Origin: Toxoplasma gondii ME49
Lineage: Eukaryota > Apicomplexa > Conoidasida > Eucoccidiorida > Sarcocystidae
DNA length: 64,000 bases
Direction of reading: 5' to 3'
Assembly: GCF_000006565.2 (NCBI RefSeq)
Contig: NC_031477.1
Location: 4,367,137 to 4,431,136 of the forward strand
In this document: piece after piece, positions 12,348-24,022 of the stretch
Numbering within the stretch: the first letter of the stretch is position 1
Layout of the letters: each line of letters opens with the position of its first letter
Notes under the pieces: model-generated
The model's database searches: none
What the model was told of the DNA's origin: nothing
The model's input: only the letters and a program-made list of their open reading frames with translations
Program-made: the position numbers and the translations under genes

Positions 12348-13411
12348 GGTGACAAAAGCCGCAAAAAAATGTGCCGGAGACCACCTGGAAAGACCCTCTT
12401 CTTATGAAACCTTCAAACAGAAGGTGAACCTGCGTACGTCACGGGTCTTAGTCACGAAACGGATACAGTCCAAAATGAAGTGGCACAAAAGGCACAGATA
12501 AGGACCATTAGGGAAAGGAAACGAATTTACTGTTCTGACTGCCATAGTGTGTGTCCCGAAACCGCCCCACTTTCATTGCAAATGGAGGGGAACCAGAGAA
12601 TATGCCCCTGGTGCCCCAGCTCGGACACACTTTTTGCCAGGCCAATCCGGCTATTTAACAGGCGGAAGGAGGAACATATCACAAGGATAGATGGGCTCTG
12701 GGAAATACAGGCACCTGACCATTTTGTGATGCAGGTATTGGATGTGTAGTCCGTAGGCTGTCTCCACTGCATGCGTACACTGGAGCCCTGCCTTGTTAAG
12801 TTTGTTTTTGACTTCTGCTGCGTAGGCTGACGCTTGTCGAGACATGCCAGCATCCAGGTGACTTGAGCGGAACAAAGAGAAGGAATACTTCAGCAGACTG
12901 GTGACGCTGATAGTCACACTCTGCACATTTGATTGGCTCATAAACCAAGCCCACCTCGCCCTGTCCTTTTTTTAAAGGCGCCTGCGAACGTGGTTGATAA
13001 AAGAAAGCGTATTAATAGCGGGAGGAAAATGCTGCTCAGGCTGTAGTTCGGTTAGCGCCACCGACCGAGACGGGGTTGTCTCTCACCCACAAAACGTTGA
13101 GCGGGCTGATACCGGCTTGAGGGCCTACTACTAACACCAGAAAATATCCACGTGGAGGTGTCAGGGATAAACAGTCATGAGCGACTCTGTTTGCATCCAG
13201 CTGTTAACCAGTGCCACCAGAAGCCGAGTGGTAGCATTGTGGCGCCTCATTCTTTGGCTGCTGAGGGCCGGTCACGAAACAAACGCTGTACCTACAGCAA
13301 CTGGAACAACTTGAGTGTCATTGGCGTACGCCCATGTCTACTCGCTCTTGTTTTACTCTTAAGGTTAGTTCCCTGTACAACACCGCGAGAAAAAGCTGTA
13401 CAGATACCAAA
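12348..13411. other. Divergent intergenic region, about 1.1 kb
   Basis: It separates the start of the minus-strand secreted repeat protein from the start of the plus-strand secreted coiled-coil gene, so it should carry both promoters. I see no coding sequence and no motif I can name. Confidence 0.45.
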
Positions 13412-14690
13412 ATGAGGCTTATCTCCATTTGCGGACTTCTCGTTGGTTCTGCCTGCTTGGTGGTTCCGGCCATAAAGCCAGAAGCGCAAGAAACTGCGTA
13501 AGTGCGGTCACAGTTCTTACGTCTCGAAACGAAGCCCATCTGCGCTGTCGGATATCCAGTGTTGCGATGAGGGACGTTGCAGACACATTCAGGTGCGTGG
13601 GGGGGCTGAACAGCAAGGTTGCCGCTAGGAATACCTCCCTAAATGAAGCTCTTGCCGAAGTTTCACGAAATGTTGCAACTAAAATCAAGCAAGAGCAAAC
13701 GGGTAATAGCAGCTTGTGCGTTTCTGAGAGCTTTGGGTGAAATGTGTGCCACTCCAGCAGAACTACTGGATGAAGCAGATCGACACGAACGCACTGCGAG
13801 CAACCTAGAGCAAGTAAAGCGGCGTGAGAGTGACAGGCACCAAACGGTCATGGAACAAATGAAGGTAACGCAGGGCCGTTCCTTATCCCCACTCCGCTGT
13901 GCGACCAACTGATCTTAGCAAGGAGCTGACAATGCTGTGTCGTCTCTGGGGAGCAAGATCCAAGAAGTAGAAAAGGAAGAGCAAGAAGCAGAGGCAAGAC
14001 ACTTTCGTTTGTTTTTCTGTCACATTACAATTTGAGTCCTTTCTCAGCAAGAGCTGGCCAAAGAGGAAAACCTGCTTCGAAGCATCTCTAGTCACCAGGT
14101 AAATCCACATGGTGACGTTCTCGTATATGTACACTGAACACACTCAATCAGGCTGAGCCTTCTAAGGCCACTATTCGCTCTTCCAGAAGTCCCACAGAAG
14201 GGGGGCCTACTGTAGTGGACCAGGATCAGCTTGCTGCACAAGAAGGAGAGGAAGCACTTAAGAAGGAGAAAAAATCAATTGAAGGCTGTGTCTCGGGGGA
14301 GACGTCGTTTCTCCGAAAGAGAAAGTTTCGTACAGATACCGTTGAAGCGGCGTAGAACCCGTATAGCTGAATAGAATGTGCTTTTCTAGAATGCTGTTCT
14401 CTACCCGCAGTCATGGTACGCACAACTGCGCTTGCCTGTTCCCACCGTTTCAACAACAGTTGTACCGTGAAAAAACGGAGTATCAATAGGTCCTTGAGGT
14501 GGTCGCTTATCTCCGGGACATCGAGGAGTTAAGAGAGGAATCAGCAGAAGACGTGACTTCCAGTGACAGGTTTGCTCGAGGAAACAGCACGTACGATCAT
14601 GAGAACGACTGTGACCAGTCTCGACAACACCACAGAAAAGCACGGTACCACCAACGACTGCAGAACGACGTTGAATGCATCACAACGTAG
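13412..14690 (+). CDS. Small secreted coiled-coil protein (hypothetical), compact introns
   Basis: Supported exons: 13412..13497, 13560..13702, 13758..13864, 13919..13993, 14048..14098 and 14152 onward, all in phase. Exon 1 encodes a signal peptide (MRLISICGLLVGSACLVVPA). Later exons encode highly charged helix, for example residues AELLDEADRHERTASNLEQV and QELAKEENLLRSIS, which are good coiled-coil candidates. Introns are only 53-62 nt. Intron 4 begins with GC (GAG|GCAAGA) instead of GT. The simplest end is the TAG at 14353-14355. However, a further charged block from about 14490 (VLEVVAYLRDIEELREE) reads on in phase to a stop at 14690, after an apparent in-frame TAG next to a possible acceptor at 14487-14489. 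The last exon(s) are therefore unresolved. No family is recognised; the signal peptide implies passage through the secretory pathway. Confidence 0.6.
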
Positions 14691-14713
14691 CTCTACAGCA
14701 GACACTGGTACGT

Positions 14714-15301
14714 TTACTGGGTCTGTGCGTTCGGTCCCCTCTTGCGGCCAACGGAAGTCGTGAATCTCCTGTTGAACTGCTGTCTCTTCTTTGCGCGACC
14801 GGTGGGTGGCTTCTTCTTCTCCTTCTTGGCGACCTTCGGGGTCTGATTCTTGACTTTGCCGGCACGGGCGAGGGAACCGTGAACTTTCCCTGCAAACAAG
14901 GCACGAAGTCGAAGGAGTACGTATCATGAAGACAGCGTCTCCCAGAACAGCATAAATGAATAAACCACTATCAAACATACGAACCCTGAACAGTGGAGTC
15001 CGAATGACGCGTATACCACCAACTAATACACCGTCATCCACACTACAGCGGATTTTTACTTTTTTCCCGCCTCCCTACCCTAGCCATCCTACGACTGCAA
15101 GAATAGAACCGTGGGGCAGCAAGCCTCAAGCATGCACTCGTCAATTTTTCGTTTCAATCATTAGCGTGTTCCTCACAGTACATGTGGTGGGAACGGTTCA
15201 GCATGATCAGAACATTCTGCAGACAAACGAATAGGCAGGCTGGGCGTAGTGATTGTGTAGTTGGCTATGACGTGCCCCACAGAGAAAGTATGCTTACCCA
15301 T
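14714..15301 (-). CDS. RPS30: 40S ribosomal protein eS30
   Basis: Model: complement(14714..14889, 15298..15301), 59 aa. The first coding exon is only four bases (ATGG), followed by a strong donor GTAAGC. The 407-nt intron ends TTTGCAG. The protein begins [14 protein letters not shown] and contains [16 protein letters not shown] and a GPNA tail, all hallmarks of eS30. It is a structural protein of the small ribosomal subunit near the decoding site. There is no ubiquitin-like (FUBI) fusion, unlike mammalian FAU. The length matches the free eS30 of yeast (about 62 aa). It is convergent with the upstream plus-strand secreted coiled-coil gene, only about 20 nt from that gene's furthest stop. Confidence 0.95.
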
Positions 15302-16709
15302 GGTAGCGACTTTAAACGAATTTCAACACTCCACTCAAGTCCTTCAACGCAGTATCACACTTCGAACAGCGCGCCGCGTTAAAAACTGCAGCTCAAGAAC
15401 TTCCTTAATTGCGTGAACGACTGAAAAGGAAGGTGAACGACAGCCGTAAGCTTTTTTTGTTCCCGCACTCGACAACTGCATGCAGCGGCGCTGCTTGGGA
15501 GAGAGAGGGTCGGAGAAAAAGGCAGCGACACAGTTTCGGCTGTCCCCGACAGCATGCGCGGTGGATCCTGTGCGTACACGGTAGTACCACCACCCCGGCC
15601 ACCAGGAGAACGGCTCGTTTGTAAAGCTGGAGGCAGCCTCAGTATAAAAATCGCGTATTTTTTGCTACTCGTAGGCTACAGCCGGACGACAGATGTGTAG
15701 TCTTTCGTAGCGCAGTGGGTGAAGTACGTACAGCCAACTACAAGGCGAAGTTCGTACTAAGTGAACTGTGGACGTCCATTCTGCTGAGAGCGGGCAGCAT
15801 TGGCTCCGCAACAGCCTCCGGGACCCGCACGTGGTCCGTTGGAAGTAGCGTTTTCCAAGGCACTATCGATATGACGGGCCTGTACCGTGGACGAAGCAAT
15901 ATCAACTGCCCTTTCATTTACTACCGGGGAACAGCAGCGGAACGCGTCTTCACATGCACAAAACACTGCTCCGGTAACTGAAGTGGATAAACATCCGCTG
16001 CTTTTGCCCAAGAGACGGGTGTGCTGCCCAGCGATTCGCCCAGCACTGCATTTGCTGTTGTCCGAAAGTGCTATTGATTAGTCACAACACATGGGCGGAA
16101 CTCGGAATCGTCATTCAATGGCCAAAGATACCCGTGTTGCTTTCTTGCACAGGTGTTCACATACTCGAAGATGCGTGGGTTGTTGCACATCTCACTCAAA
16201 TCCGACTGAAGACGGAGTCGACAACTAGTGGAGCCCCGGAGCCAATTGTGGGAAAGGAGATACAGCGTTTAACGTTTATGATAGAAACGAAGTCATCCAG
16301 GGCAGGCTGAACTCGTTCTATAGGCATCGGCGGACTGAAGGGGTGAAAGCTGCACGATAATGTAGGGCCGGCACCACATATGGCCCTCTCTCGGAGTTTA
16401 GAGCACAGAGCGGCAGACAAAGCAAGGCACAAGACGAGCTGTTAGGGGCGGGAACACTTGGTCCTGTCGGTTTAATGGGATTCCTTTGGTGGAAGAGTCA
16501 TGGTACGACGGAGCAGACCAGGTTACCTTTTTTTTCGACTAAGCATCCCGACGCGAATTGGTTGCTCCTTCTTGTTAGAAACAGTCTGACGCTTTCGTGC
16601 TGCCAAATCTGTCTTAAGCATCCGACCCGCGGGGGATGCGTAGACAGTCGACCTGCGAAAGTTTTCGGTCGCCACAGTTACTACCTCGATCAGGACCACG
16701 GTTTCGAGC
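15302..16709. other. Intergenic region, about 1.4 kb
   Basis: It lies between the 5' end of eS30 and the 3' end of the HORMA gene. A basic open stretch on the minus strand (16523-16667, ending SRKKR) could be an alternative last exon of the HORMA gene, but its phase did not join cleanly. Nothing else is supported. Confidence 0.4.
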
Positions 16710-18443
16710 CTACTCGTGGCCTCTACCACGTGACGGTCTCGCCTTTACAAGGCCTTGTTGGATAAGGTGCTTGAGAAGCTCCTTGCCCACTGCGTCCGAC
16801 ACAGCACATGAACTAGCAATAATGTCCTTAGTCACATGCCTGTAGCGTTTCGGCAGTTCCTCGGATGACCGCAGCAGCGGAATCACATCGTAAGTCTCCA
16901 CCTAGTCGTTAATTTGAATTGCAGGTGAATCATGTATCCGGGTCTCCCTTACCACGGCAGCAGCTTCGCCGCGTGCTTCAATGCCATCTCGCAACGATTT
17001 GCCGTTATCGCGGTCTTTTGCAGTCCTTGCTGGCTCATCCGCATCACCAGCCAATGAGCTTGAGTCACGTCTGGTTCAAAATGGTTGGTTCAGTCGAAAG
17101 GACGGAACGACTTTTGCATACCTCTCTTTATACGGACGCACTCCACTTCGAAGACGCTCATTCACAGGAGGGTCAGTTCTCTCCTTGAAGCGGATGTCTT
17201 GCTGCTGCAGCTCGGCAAAAGCCGCCTCCGCAACGGAGACCGGGAGGTCAAGTTTTTCGGCAAGTTCTTTGCAGTCGGTGATTCCTACAAACACGCGCTT
17301 CCTGCGGGATTTTCACTGGACAAAATGAACCACCGACTAACCTGTCTGAACTGCGTAAGCCTTTAAGTGTTGCTTCAGTGCATCTTCTGAAAATTCCCAC
17401 ATTAAAGCTTCTAGAACAGCTACTACTACATACGCACTATCCGTACCCTTTTGGTCCACAGTTTCCCACTCCAAAAAATAGGTGTCTTCCGAGTCACAAA
17501 CGGTCTGGATTCGAACTGTCAATGCATGGTAACCGGTTCTGATCTGAAAAAAAGAAAAGTACAGCTGTGAATACCACTGAAGGAAATTAATCTTATCACT
17601 TCTCCGGTTAGTGCATCGAGAGGAACGTCGTTGCCGAAGGTGACGGGAGATTCTGTCAGTGCAAAACCCTCGCATTTGTACTCGGCAGGAGTCTGAAACT
17701 GATGGTCCAATATACGGCTTTCTGCAATTCCCAAATATCGGACCTTTCCATTGTACGCAAGCTGCAATTACGAAGAACCATGTGAATCCTGACACGAATT
17801 ACGCGGCACATCATTTCTCACTGTCATCGAAACGTAATGCTCGTCCGGCAGATGTTCAAGAGATTGTGTCAGGCAGCACATTGACCGGAGAAGCTGACGA
17901 ATTTACGTGTGCTTCATGTATTTCCCAGCAAATTAAGCAAGCATTACCAGTTCTGTTTGCCTCTTTGCCTCTTCTTTCGTGACACAAGCCAACCGGGATC
18001 CAACCTGCTCAAAGGCGCGTGCATTGCCCTTTCTGACAGTGACAGACACTCCAGCTTCATCGCCTGTGTAGGTGAAGTGAAACTGATAGCATTCCAGAAG
18101 TTTATCGGTTGTTCTGCAGTGAATGCCGAGAGAAAGGTGCTCAAGGTATTCCTGGCATTTCAATTGTGATGCGGGTATGTATATTATGCGGGCAGGGTAT
18201 CGCTACCTGCTGAAGTGAATCATTGACTGCATCTTGAAGCCACCCTAGTATCCTCTTCGCCTTGGCATTTACTGGCTTAAGTTGCCTGAGGTGCAGACCT
18301 TGAAACTGCAAGGGTTGGAAAGCATCCTCTTCGAAGCAATTCCGCAGGTACAGTATGGAGGACACGCCAAGGTTCAATGTATGTTTGAGAATCTGCAGAG
18401 ACTGAGCTCTGGTCACGACATCAGTTTGCAACCTGGTAGCCAT
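16710..18443 (-). CDS. HORMA-domain meiotic chromosome-axis protein (Hop1/HORMAD/ASY1 type) with winged-helix C-terminus
   Basis: Model: complement(16710..16901, 16953..17058, 17122..17284, 17342..17543, 17600..17761, 17822..17893, 17948..18151, 18207..18443), 445 aa, all in phase with GT-AG introns of 51-63 nt. The N-terminus matches the HORMA fold of HORMAD1: SLQILKHTLNLGVSSILYLR, then LLECYQFHFTY, then a 24-codon exon with LTQSLEHLPDEHYVSM, then EYKCEGF. Downstream, residues around LAEKLDLPVSVAEAAFAEL, and a second block around KELLKHLIQQGLVKA, look like winged-helix modules. These resemble the chromatin-binding region of Hop1 or the SWIRM region of ASY1. Family role: axis assembly and control of meiotic double-strand breaks; in coccidia this would act in the sexual phase in the definitive host. 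The last exon and C-terminal tail (RPSRGRGHE) are the least certain part. Confidence 0.88.
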
Positions 18444-20416
18444 GTTGAAGAGAAATTTTCGCAAGACAAACGACACGACTGCGACAGAAGTGGAGCAGTA
18501 TTGCCATCGGATGCGCCGGGTGTACACACTCTTGGCGATTTCCGACCCGGACGTCTGTACACTGAGAATGCGGTGTCCAATCGATTGCTGTCCATGTCGC
18601 AAACCTGGCGACCGTCGTTCTGCACGAACGACGAGAGGCTCTGCTTGTGGGAGTATTCGCTGTGCTCCAGATAACGCTGCTTTTTGGTGCTGCGAAGAAG
18701 TGCCATATTCAACAGGGCCATTTCTTTTACATCCCAGAAAAGTCGAAACCACTACGGAGCCAACAAAGAACATTCGACGAGACACTGCGAGAATGACGTT
18801 CCGCTGTTAAACTGGCGTTACCTCACCGGAGACGCCCGGCACCCAACGCGTTGGTTCCCATGTTTCGTGATGAGAAAAACCTCAGAGTCACTTGACATGC
18901 CAATAATTATCAGTATAAAATCTGCTGCGCATAATACTACTCGACACACAGGGCGAGAAAAGGCTGCCAAACACACACTTATGCTTGTTTTCGCTTAACT
19001 ACGCTGACATGGCACCCTTGGACCTTAACCAACTGGTGGAGTGCCACGGGTGCGCCACGCGGTTCAAAGGTGCTAGCGTGTCGATGCTCTTTGAGAGAGA
19101 GAGGGCGAAGAATATTAAAGCAGCAATTGCCCATCTACCCATTTTGCTCATGGCTTGCTGGCCTATTACAGATTTTCGGGAACCGTGGTTCCACGAAACT
19201 CGTCCGGACCAATACAATCTGCCTTTTACCGGGAACAGCCACCGTCCTTCAAACCGATAAATGGCTTTTGGCCGCAGCTAGCGGAGCATCGCCCCTATTT
19301 ATTCTGTGAAGTGCGCTTGATGCAGGAAGGTGACCTTGATACCTGGGAAATCTAGTACTTTCTCCATATTCTGGTAGATCTTCGGGCGGATAAGTACCTG
19401 TTTTCTCAACCGGGTGCCAACCATTCCTCGCGATGGTGAGTGCAACGACGTGAAGTGGTTAACACGCGTATGATGAGTCGTTTGGGCCGCCTACGTCGAC
19501 GACTCCGATACAAACATTCTTATATTCTTTTGCGATGGCGTCCTCGTGTCTTCTTCTCGTAAGAGGAATTTAGTGCTGAGGCTGCAGGAAATTCGCATAA
19601 CTTCTGAATAGTCTGTTGCCCTTTGTGGCTGCGGAGCAGGCTTCGGGATGAGGTGGACACCTAATGAGTCACATTTCATAAGGAGATCGAACACCCCAAT
19701 AGATGCATATTACGTTTTGCAGCGCTCCAGATGCATTTAGATTCAAGCATGTTGGACTAATATCAGTCGCCTGAAAATCCGTGTGCACTCCCCTATGCGT
19801 GCGCGATGTCCTACTGCAGCTGGCCCGAGGTGACGATGAGCTTTGTTCCTCCTTCTATAGGAGTGCAAATAAACACATTCGAGGCGTAGGTGGAGAGTAA
19901 GTCTTAGCACACACTGATCCACACTTTCTCGGTGGGTCATGAGGAAGGACGAGGGAAAGTAGGGCGAAAACGGCGACATCGCCAGCAGCCACGCGTGAAG
20001 ATACGCACGTTCAAAATGGTATTCCGTGGTCACGGTGATTGAAAGATTTCCAGCACAGCACTGTGTGCGGTTGAGGGGCCGCATCATGCTGTGTAAGCAG
20101 AACGCCAGCAGCCTACAAGCGTGCCCGTAGCACCAACGACAGAAACCCTGACCCAACACGCAAACAGCATGCCTCGCTAACCTAGTGAGTCCGATGACTG
20201 TGCGTCTGTGCGCTACTTGCTTTGTGATATGCTTGTTCAGGCCTCCTGCCTCTTCCAGAGCGGATCTCAGGCGGTATATGCCCGGTTACACCGCCCCCCC
20301 ATCATTGAATGCATACAAAGTAAGGGGAGGCAGTAACGCAGTTTTCTCCGGCAGTCCCAAATACCACTTTTCTCCTCAATTTTGCTGGGACTGTTGTACC
20401 TTACTTCACAGATATA
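18444..20416. other. Intergenic region with weak coding islands
   Basis: This is the region upstream of the HORMA gene. A plus-strand frame with ATG at 19009 (MAPLDLNQLVECHGCATRF) and a short open island near 20258-20305 (MPGYTAPPSLNAY) with a good donor could be exons of another gene, or 5' exons of the next one. I could not connect them in phase, so neither is called. Confidence 0.35.
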
Positions 20417-23400
20417 ATGCCCAACCTCACAAATGCCACGAGAGACCACCTGATTGTGCTGTTACAGGCATGGCACGTCAACAGCGCGACACTGAGACGG
20501 GAGAATGATCGACTGAAGGCGGAGAACAAAAAGTAGGTCTGACACAGCTCACGGAACTAACAATAAACTGTCCAATACATACCTGCAGCAGTAACGGTTG
20601 TTGGAGTCTAGTTGGAAGCATTCAATGGCTCTGCAATGTTTAAACAAACTTTTGTCTTTACGCTCAGTGTCTTCGTTAAGTTCCGAGAGGACGCCTTACC
20701 CTTTGTGTGTGTGTGTGTGTGCGTCCGGTTTGCAGTATCGAACGAGATTTCGACAGACTATATCAGCGCGCCTACATTGCCGAAGTGCAGCTCAACAATC
20801 TCAAGGTGATTCTTTGAGTCCTGTGTTCGTTTTCATCGATCGCTTTGGTAGTTATTTTGTGATATGTGGCGTTGTTGCCGCCCATCTCACCACACTTATT
20901 CATCACCACGTTGTGCTTAATCGTGATCCTCGTTGAACGCTGCATGCTCAAACACTCCTCAGTTCCACTTCTTCCCATAGCGCAGACGATGGCCTGCTTC
21001 TACCGCAGAGATGCACGACAAGCCGAAAGTGAGTAAGTGAGGTGCTGCCATCTGAAAGCTTCACCCATGCGTCTTTGAGAGTGATGATTTGCAGGCAGCA
21101 GCAAGCAAAATCCCACTCGGTGGGGCGAACTACAGTGTGACACAACTCGTCAAGCTGGCAGCGAACCTCCTCGAACTTTTGACAAAGCAGCCCGAGCAAA
21201 CATGCGTCAGTGTCATTCCAGACGCATTGGCTTGCCTTTCAATGTGCCACGTTGTAAGTTCATGACTTTCCATTTAGACGAACGGCACTCTTTACCATTC
21301 GTTGGTTTCTGATCACCTCTGCCTTGAGGAAATGCCATCGGTGTATGGCCGAAGTATGATCTCACGCAAGCTTGCTGCTCTGAACATTTTTCGTCATCAC
21401 ATGGTGCACGTTGTGACATCCTGACGATTGTATCGCATGAGATATAGAGGGGGGCATGCTGTCACAATTAGATTATCAAGCGCAGAATTTGCCACGTGGA
21501 ACTCGTCGTACGTATTGGTGCACCACAGGCGTCACTCTTCATAATGTAGTGCTTGTTTGTGCAGAGACAAAGAGGGTGGGGGCAAGGTACAGTGCGACGG
21601 ATATCCTTCACTTCTTGACGTCAGACATGTAGTTTTTCTTGTCCCTCGTGTGTCTGCCTTGTTCAGAGAGACAGACGACTCTTCGCAGCCGGAGAGAAGT
21701 TAAAGCGCACGCTACAGTGCCCCAGCGGAGCTTCTGGTTATGTATGTCGCAGACAGAAGAACGACTGAAGAAAACTAATTCTCGTTTAAGAGTCTGACGA
21801 ACTTCAGTTTTTGTCCCCAAGTCCTGGAATCTGAAATGGGATATATGGTGTAGTTTGTAACTCAGGGGTCGTGTTCACTCTGCATTGCGGACCAGTGGCT
21901 AACGGAAAGGCATTTACAGGTTGAAGCGATAATCAGGCTTTGCACATGCGTTGTCATTCCCTTTAGCCTCTGGTGTTCTATTTCACTTCCATTGTAGAAC
22001 GGAAACGAATCAAAGACACGCCCAATAGGGAGACCTGCTGGTGAAGGTACGTAAAACTGACGTGACATGCAGAGCCCCGTACTGGTCATGTGGCGTCCCG
22101 GTTTTAAATCACGTCAGTTCCACTTGAACACAGCATTCTGTCACGTTGGATGCCAATAAGTTTTCTTTGGTCAGTCTCCTCGTGCAAAGTGGTGTGTGCT
22201 CTGCGGAGGAAAGAAAGCCCACTCGTGTTGCGCGTGGTATCGCTCGTGCCGTAGACCTGATGAGTTTGGGCGCCTGCAAGGCTTTTCTGACCATTTTTTG
22301 TGCGGCTGACACTCATGGAGATTGGTGGGGGACACAGTTGTATTCCATTCCGTATATTGGCTGCTGCATTTAGTGAGGTCCTAGAGATTTCACAGTTGGC
22401 ACCACCTACGCGAAGGTTATGAATAACTTTCCCAGAGTTCATTTCATGATGTGGCGCCATGTATATTTTATTTGAACATGTACTTCATTTACATTAAAAT
22501 ATGAAAAAATTTCTTTGTGCAACAGTCATACTTTCTTCATACAACTGGTTAACATTCCGAGCGATGTCGGAATTTCGGAGCTTTGAACTGAGTTAAACAT
22601 CATCTGAGAGTGAGACGGCTGTTATCTATCATTTTCTGTTCTTTATCTGCAGTTGCTCCGGACCTCAAATGGCTTGCCACTGTTTCTGATGACCTCTCGT
22701 GGTTGAAATGGGCGGATCAGTAGGTCAACTCAAAATTCTCCAGATTGCCTGGACGCATAGAGGCGGTGGTAGCCGATGGTTAGAGAGAAACAATTGCCTC
22801 TGCTTGATGCCGCCTTGAAATTCCCTCTGATGTACTTTTATGTATCCCAAATAAACACACAACTGCGTGTTTTGGTGTCGCTGGGATTTCCCGGCGGTGA
22901 TGTGTATTGTGGACGTATAATCTATCTGGGGCATGCTACTAATCAGTGCTTGTGGAGGACTGAAGGCACCAAGCTCTTCTATCAGAGGTGTCCTTCTGGA
23001 GGGAAGGCAAAACTGTTCGACACGCGCGACCTCATGCCTCTTTTGCACATGCCCCTATGTCGTCGATGTTCGATGTGACACTGCAGATGGGACGTTTTGC
23101 CGATGGACTTGCGCTGGATCTCGATAGCTGTCGATGATCGCTCGCTACTGCTTCATCGGTTTTTGTGGACCCGGGCCCCGGTTGATCTGCGGTACCTTAC
23201 TGTTGTCTCGGGCAACATGGATTGGCTGTACATTGGACGTAAGTTGTGGTCATGCTTCTCAGGCCTCCCCACATGCACAGTTTGATCAGCTGCCGCTCGC
23301 AACCAACGCGGCGCACCGAGTCAAAGGTCTCTGGCCAGCGTCGATAGACAAAGGGTTTGTTCGTTTAGCCCGACAGCTGAATCAGTGCGATCCGAAACTA

Positions 23401-23517
23401 TATTCCGCTCTCTCATCTAGCATATCGTCGCCACTCCTCAGGCTCAAGAAGACACCATATCCTCCGTCCCCCGCTTCGCACTTCACACCGGGTTTGGTTC
23501 TGTTTGTGAGGCGGTAG
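20417..23517 (+). CDS. Multi-exon protein of unknown function, approximate model
   Basis: The best-supported exons are 20417..20532, 20736..20805, 20981..21028, 21095..21253 and 21329 onward. They join in phase from an ATG at 20417. Exon 1 encodes a leucine-zipper-like helix (TLRRENDRLKAENK) that continues in exon 2 (NIERDFDRLYQRAYIAEVQL). A later coding island is 22653..22719 (PDLKWLATVSDDLSWLKWA), flanked by good splice sites. An open frame from 22146 to 22373 and a likely last exon ending at the stop 23517 (FDQLPLATNAAHRV near 23281) may belong to the same gene. The middle and 3' joins are unresolved, and this could be two genes. In exon 21095..21253 all three frames are fairly open, so its frame rests on splice phase only. 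Exon 1-3 introns (203, 175, 66 nt) are longer than those of the neighbouring HORMA gene. No family is recognised. Confidence 0.4.
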
Positions 23518-24022
23518 CGCTCATGCGACTTTTTGCGCTGTGGAGCCCAACGCGAGATATTTGAGAAAATGCATATGGTACACTCCTTTTCTTCGTACAC
23601 GGTGACAATAAAGCATTAGTCTGCGTAATAATGGTGTTATGTTTTTCGTTGTCGTGTTTCACAGCTGACAGGTGGTACTCTACTCCGATGCAGCTTCGGT
23701 TGCGTGCGATTGCGCTGGAGGATCCGACTATTATTAAGCCTACTATGGCAGAAGCGGCCTTATATGGTCTTGAGAGGGAAAAGATCGCCAATACGCTCAG
23801 TACGTCTAACAGTGTGACTTTAAACGCTGCCTGAAAGGACTTACCCCTTGGTATGCGCTGTACATTAGTTGAGTAAGGCTAGTACATAGTGCTAGTTTTT
23901 CCATAAGGCCGGTTCATCCTGTCATCTTGAGCGAATTGGTTACAGCAGTTGAGGTAGCCGTGACATTTTCCATCTGCTCCACAAACGGCAGCACTACCGT
24001 GCGATGACGTGGCTTCTCTATC
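23518..24022. other. Short intergenic gap
   Basis: It lies between the probable stop of the preceding plus-strand gene and the start of the Lys/Pro-rich gene. No feature is seen beyond presumed 3' and 5' untranslated sequence. Confidence 0.35.

Noticed and set aside
13498..13513. A 16-nt intron that also keeps the frame after the signal-peptide exon
   Set aside because: It is far too short for splicing. The 62-nt intron to 13560 keeps phase and leads into the long coding exon.
14680..14904. Other frames over the eS30 exon, including an apparent TTG/GTG start near 14899-14904
   Set aside because: The apparent starts are not ATG. The true start is the ATGG exon at 15298-15301.
21254..21277. 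A 24-nt intron (GTAAGT...TTTAG) in the multi-exon gene at 20.4-23.5 kb
   Set aside because: It is implausibly short. A 75-nt intron ending at 21328 also keeps phase.
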